From: Verrucomicrobiota bacterium
GTDB lineage: Bacteria > Verrucomicrobiota > Verrucomicrobiia > Chthoniobacterales > UBA10450
Length of the DNA: 6,777 bases
NCBI GenBank assembly: GCA_003219995.1
Contig: QHRC01000107.1
Span: 14,204-20,980, forward strand
Direction: 5' to 3'
Position 1 is the first letter of the stretch. Every line of letters starts with the position of its first letter. Below, piece after piece: positions 5,863 through 6,777 of the stretch. The notes under the pieces were generated by a model. It saw nothing but the letters and a program-made list of their open reading frames with translations, did not search any database and was not told the origin of the DNA. A program made the position numbers and the translations under genes.

Positions 5863-6314
5863 CCGATGTTGAACTGGTGCGTGCGCTCGAGAACGGCAAG
5901 ATCGACAACGCCGATTTTAAACATACTCATCATTTGCACGTGGCATGGGTCTACCTTTCCGAAGCCGATTCAGTCGAGAACAGCGTGTCCCTGATGCGGG
6001 CCACTCTGCGCAAGTTCGCGGCGGCGGCGGGAGTTCCTGAAAAATACCACGAAACGATCACGGCGTTCTGGATACGAATATTAGCCGTGCTTCGCGATGC
6101 CGAAGGTGATCGCAGCCTGGATGATTGGGTGAGGGCGAATCCAGGGTTGCTGGAAAAGGAATTTCCTCTCACCTACTATGCGCCGGAGCGGTTGTTCAGC
6201 GAGAGAGCTCGCCGATTGTGGCTTGAACCCGACTTGAGGCCGCTTCCAACCAATGCCGTTGAATTTTGTCCAGCCAGTCCATCGCGCGACGCATCGCATC
6301 GGGATTTATCTTAG
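5859..6314 (+). CDS. Conserved protein of unknown function with H-x2-HHLHVAW and YHETIT motifs
   Basis: A 151-residue protein, start chosen at the GTG that overlaps the upstream stop as GTGA. A GAAAGG sequence at 5843-5848 could act as ribosome binding site. The sequence is predicted helical and soluble. Notable segments are DFKHTHHLHVAWVYL at 19-33, LRKFAAAAGVPEKYHETIT at 50-68, WIRIL at 71-75, DDWVRANPGLL at 88-98, and YYAPERLFSERARRLWLEPD at 106-125 running into LRPLP. The clustered histidines with YHETIT look like a family-wide core and could bind metal or form an active site, which is conjecture. The last ~20 residues overlap the MarR gene and look unconserved. I recall similar bacterial hypothetical proteins but no assigned function. 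Coupling to an SRPBCC and a MarR gene suggests a shared small-molecule response. Confidence 0.75.
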   Translation: MTDVELVRALENGKIDNADFKHTHHLHVAWVYLSEADSVENSVSLMRATLRKFAAAAGVPEKYHETITAFWIRILAVLRDAEGDRSLDDWVRANPGLLEKEFPLTYYAPERLFSERARRLWLEPDLRPLPTNAVEFCPASPSRDASHRDLS

Positions 6315-6714
6315 CGCGTTGCCTCGAGGCCAATTGACGCAGGGCGAGGCACACATCCTCGCGTTGTTGGCGCGCTCTCGTTCCGCGAAAGTGACCGAGC
6401 TGCATCGCGGACTCGCCCATAAAAGATCGACGTTAACAAGTATTCTCGATCGGCTCGCAGAGCGCGGATTGATCGAGCGAACGGTGGGGGAGTCCGATCG
6501 GCGGACGTTTATCGTCACGCTCACACGCAAAGGAGCCCGGATCGCGCACCAGGTGAATCGTCATCTTTCCGTGTTGGAGCAGGCGGTGGCCCGGCGTGTG
6601 ACCGCCATCGACATCCGTGGATTTTCCAAAGTTATTGCGGCGCTGGAAGATGAAGCCCATCAGCGCTCACGGGCCAATCGGGGCATGCACGTTGACAAGA
6701 AAAAACGCGAGTGA
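6253..6714 (+). CDS. MarR-family winged-helix transcriptional regulator
   Basis: A 153-residue protein of normal MarR length. An N-terminal helix (residues 4-25) leads to LTQGEAHILALLA at 28-40. The winged helix-turn-helix follows: KVTELHRGLAHKRSTLTSIL at 46-65, DRLAERGLIERT at 66-77, then the wing ESDRRTFIVTLTRKG at 80-94, which holds the DxR signature. The C-terminal dimerisation helices run to about 136, followed by a basic tail. MarR proteins bind inverted-repeat operators as dimers and release on ligand binding. The ATG at 6253 lies inside the upstream gene, overlapping it by 62 bases; GAGG at 6236-6239 is a slightly distant ribosome binding site. A later start would lose the dimerisation helix. 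It probably represses its own operon through the palindrome at 5348-5369. Confidence 0.9.
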   Translation: MPLNFVQPVHRATHRIGIYLSALPRGQLTQGEAHILALLARSRSAKVTELHRGLAHKRSTLTSILDRLAERGLIERTVGESDRRTFIVTLTRKGARIAHQVNRHLSVLEQAVARRVTAIDIRGFSKVIAALEDEAHQRSRANRGMHVDKKKRE

Positions 6715-6716
6715 TA

Positions 6717-6739
6717 ATTTCGCGCCACTCTCGCGAAAT
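6717..6739 (+). terminator. Perfect 8-bp hairpin after the MarR gene
   Basis: ATTTCGCG at 6717-6724 pairs exactly with CGCGAAAT at 6732-6739 around a seven-base loop. It begins three bases after the MarR stop codon and is the natural end of the operon. The nearest T run (TTTT at 6755-6758) is about 15 bases further on, so it is not a textbook intrinsic terminator. It could also be an inverted-repeat operator for a gene beyond the window. Confidence 0.45.
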
Positions 6740-6777
6740 ACCCCTGTGACAATCTTTTAAAGTCGACCATCGAACAC

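Overview
The window is 6.8 kb of moderately GC-rich bacterial chromosome with every credible gene on the + strand. The gene set is a lipase maturation factor homologue, infA, a YqjD/YqjE/DUF3618-type envelope cluster, two tandem PilT-type ATPases and a MarR-linked SRPBCC operon. This suits a free-living Gram-negative bacterium with type IV pili. Protein style suggests the Verrucomicrobia/Acidobacteria side of soil bacteria, but that assignment is inference from general familiarity and is weak. I see no mobile element, CRISPR array, tRNA or rRNA.

Layout. (1) 2-1273: the C-terminal ~423 residues of a lipase maturation factor family membrane protein, its start lying outside the window. (2) 1407-1625: infA, a full-length 72-residue IF-1, with a sigma70-like promoter placed so that its mRNA would be leaderless. 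(3) 1815-2916: three small envelope genes, a YqjD/ElaB-like C-tail-anchored protein, a YqjE-like holin-superfamily protein and a DUF3618-like membrane protein, with a promoter in front of the first. They parallel the E. coli yqjD-yqjE-yqjK order. (4) 2976-5284: two tandem type IV pilus retraction-type ATPases. The first mixes PilT and PilU features and the second is closer to classical PilT. (5) 5371-6714: three overlapping genes, an SRPBCC/START-like protein, a conserved protein of unknown function with paired histidine motifs, and a MarR-family regulator. They sit behind a perfect 22-bp palindrome that covers the predicted promoter.

How the genes work together. The YqjD-like trio probably forms one stress- or envelope-related operon. 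The ATPase pair would power pilus retraction, although no other pilus gene is present here. The last block has the architecture of an autoregulated ligand-response operon: MarR would bind the palindrome and shut off itself together with a ligand-binding-fold protein and an uncharacterised partner. This block is the best candidate for an undescribed system in the window.
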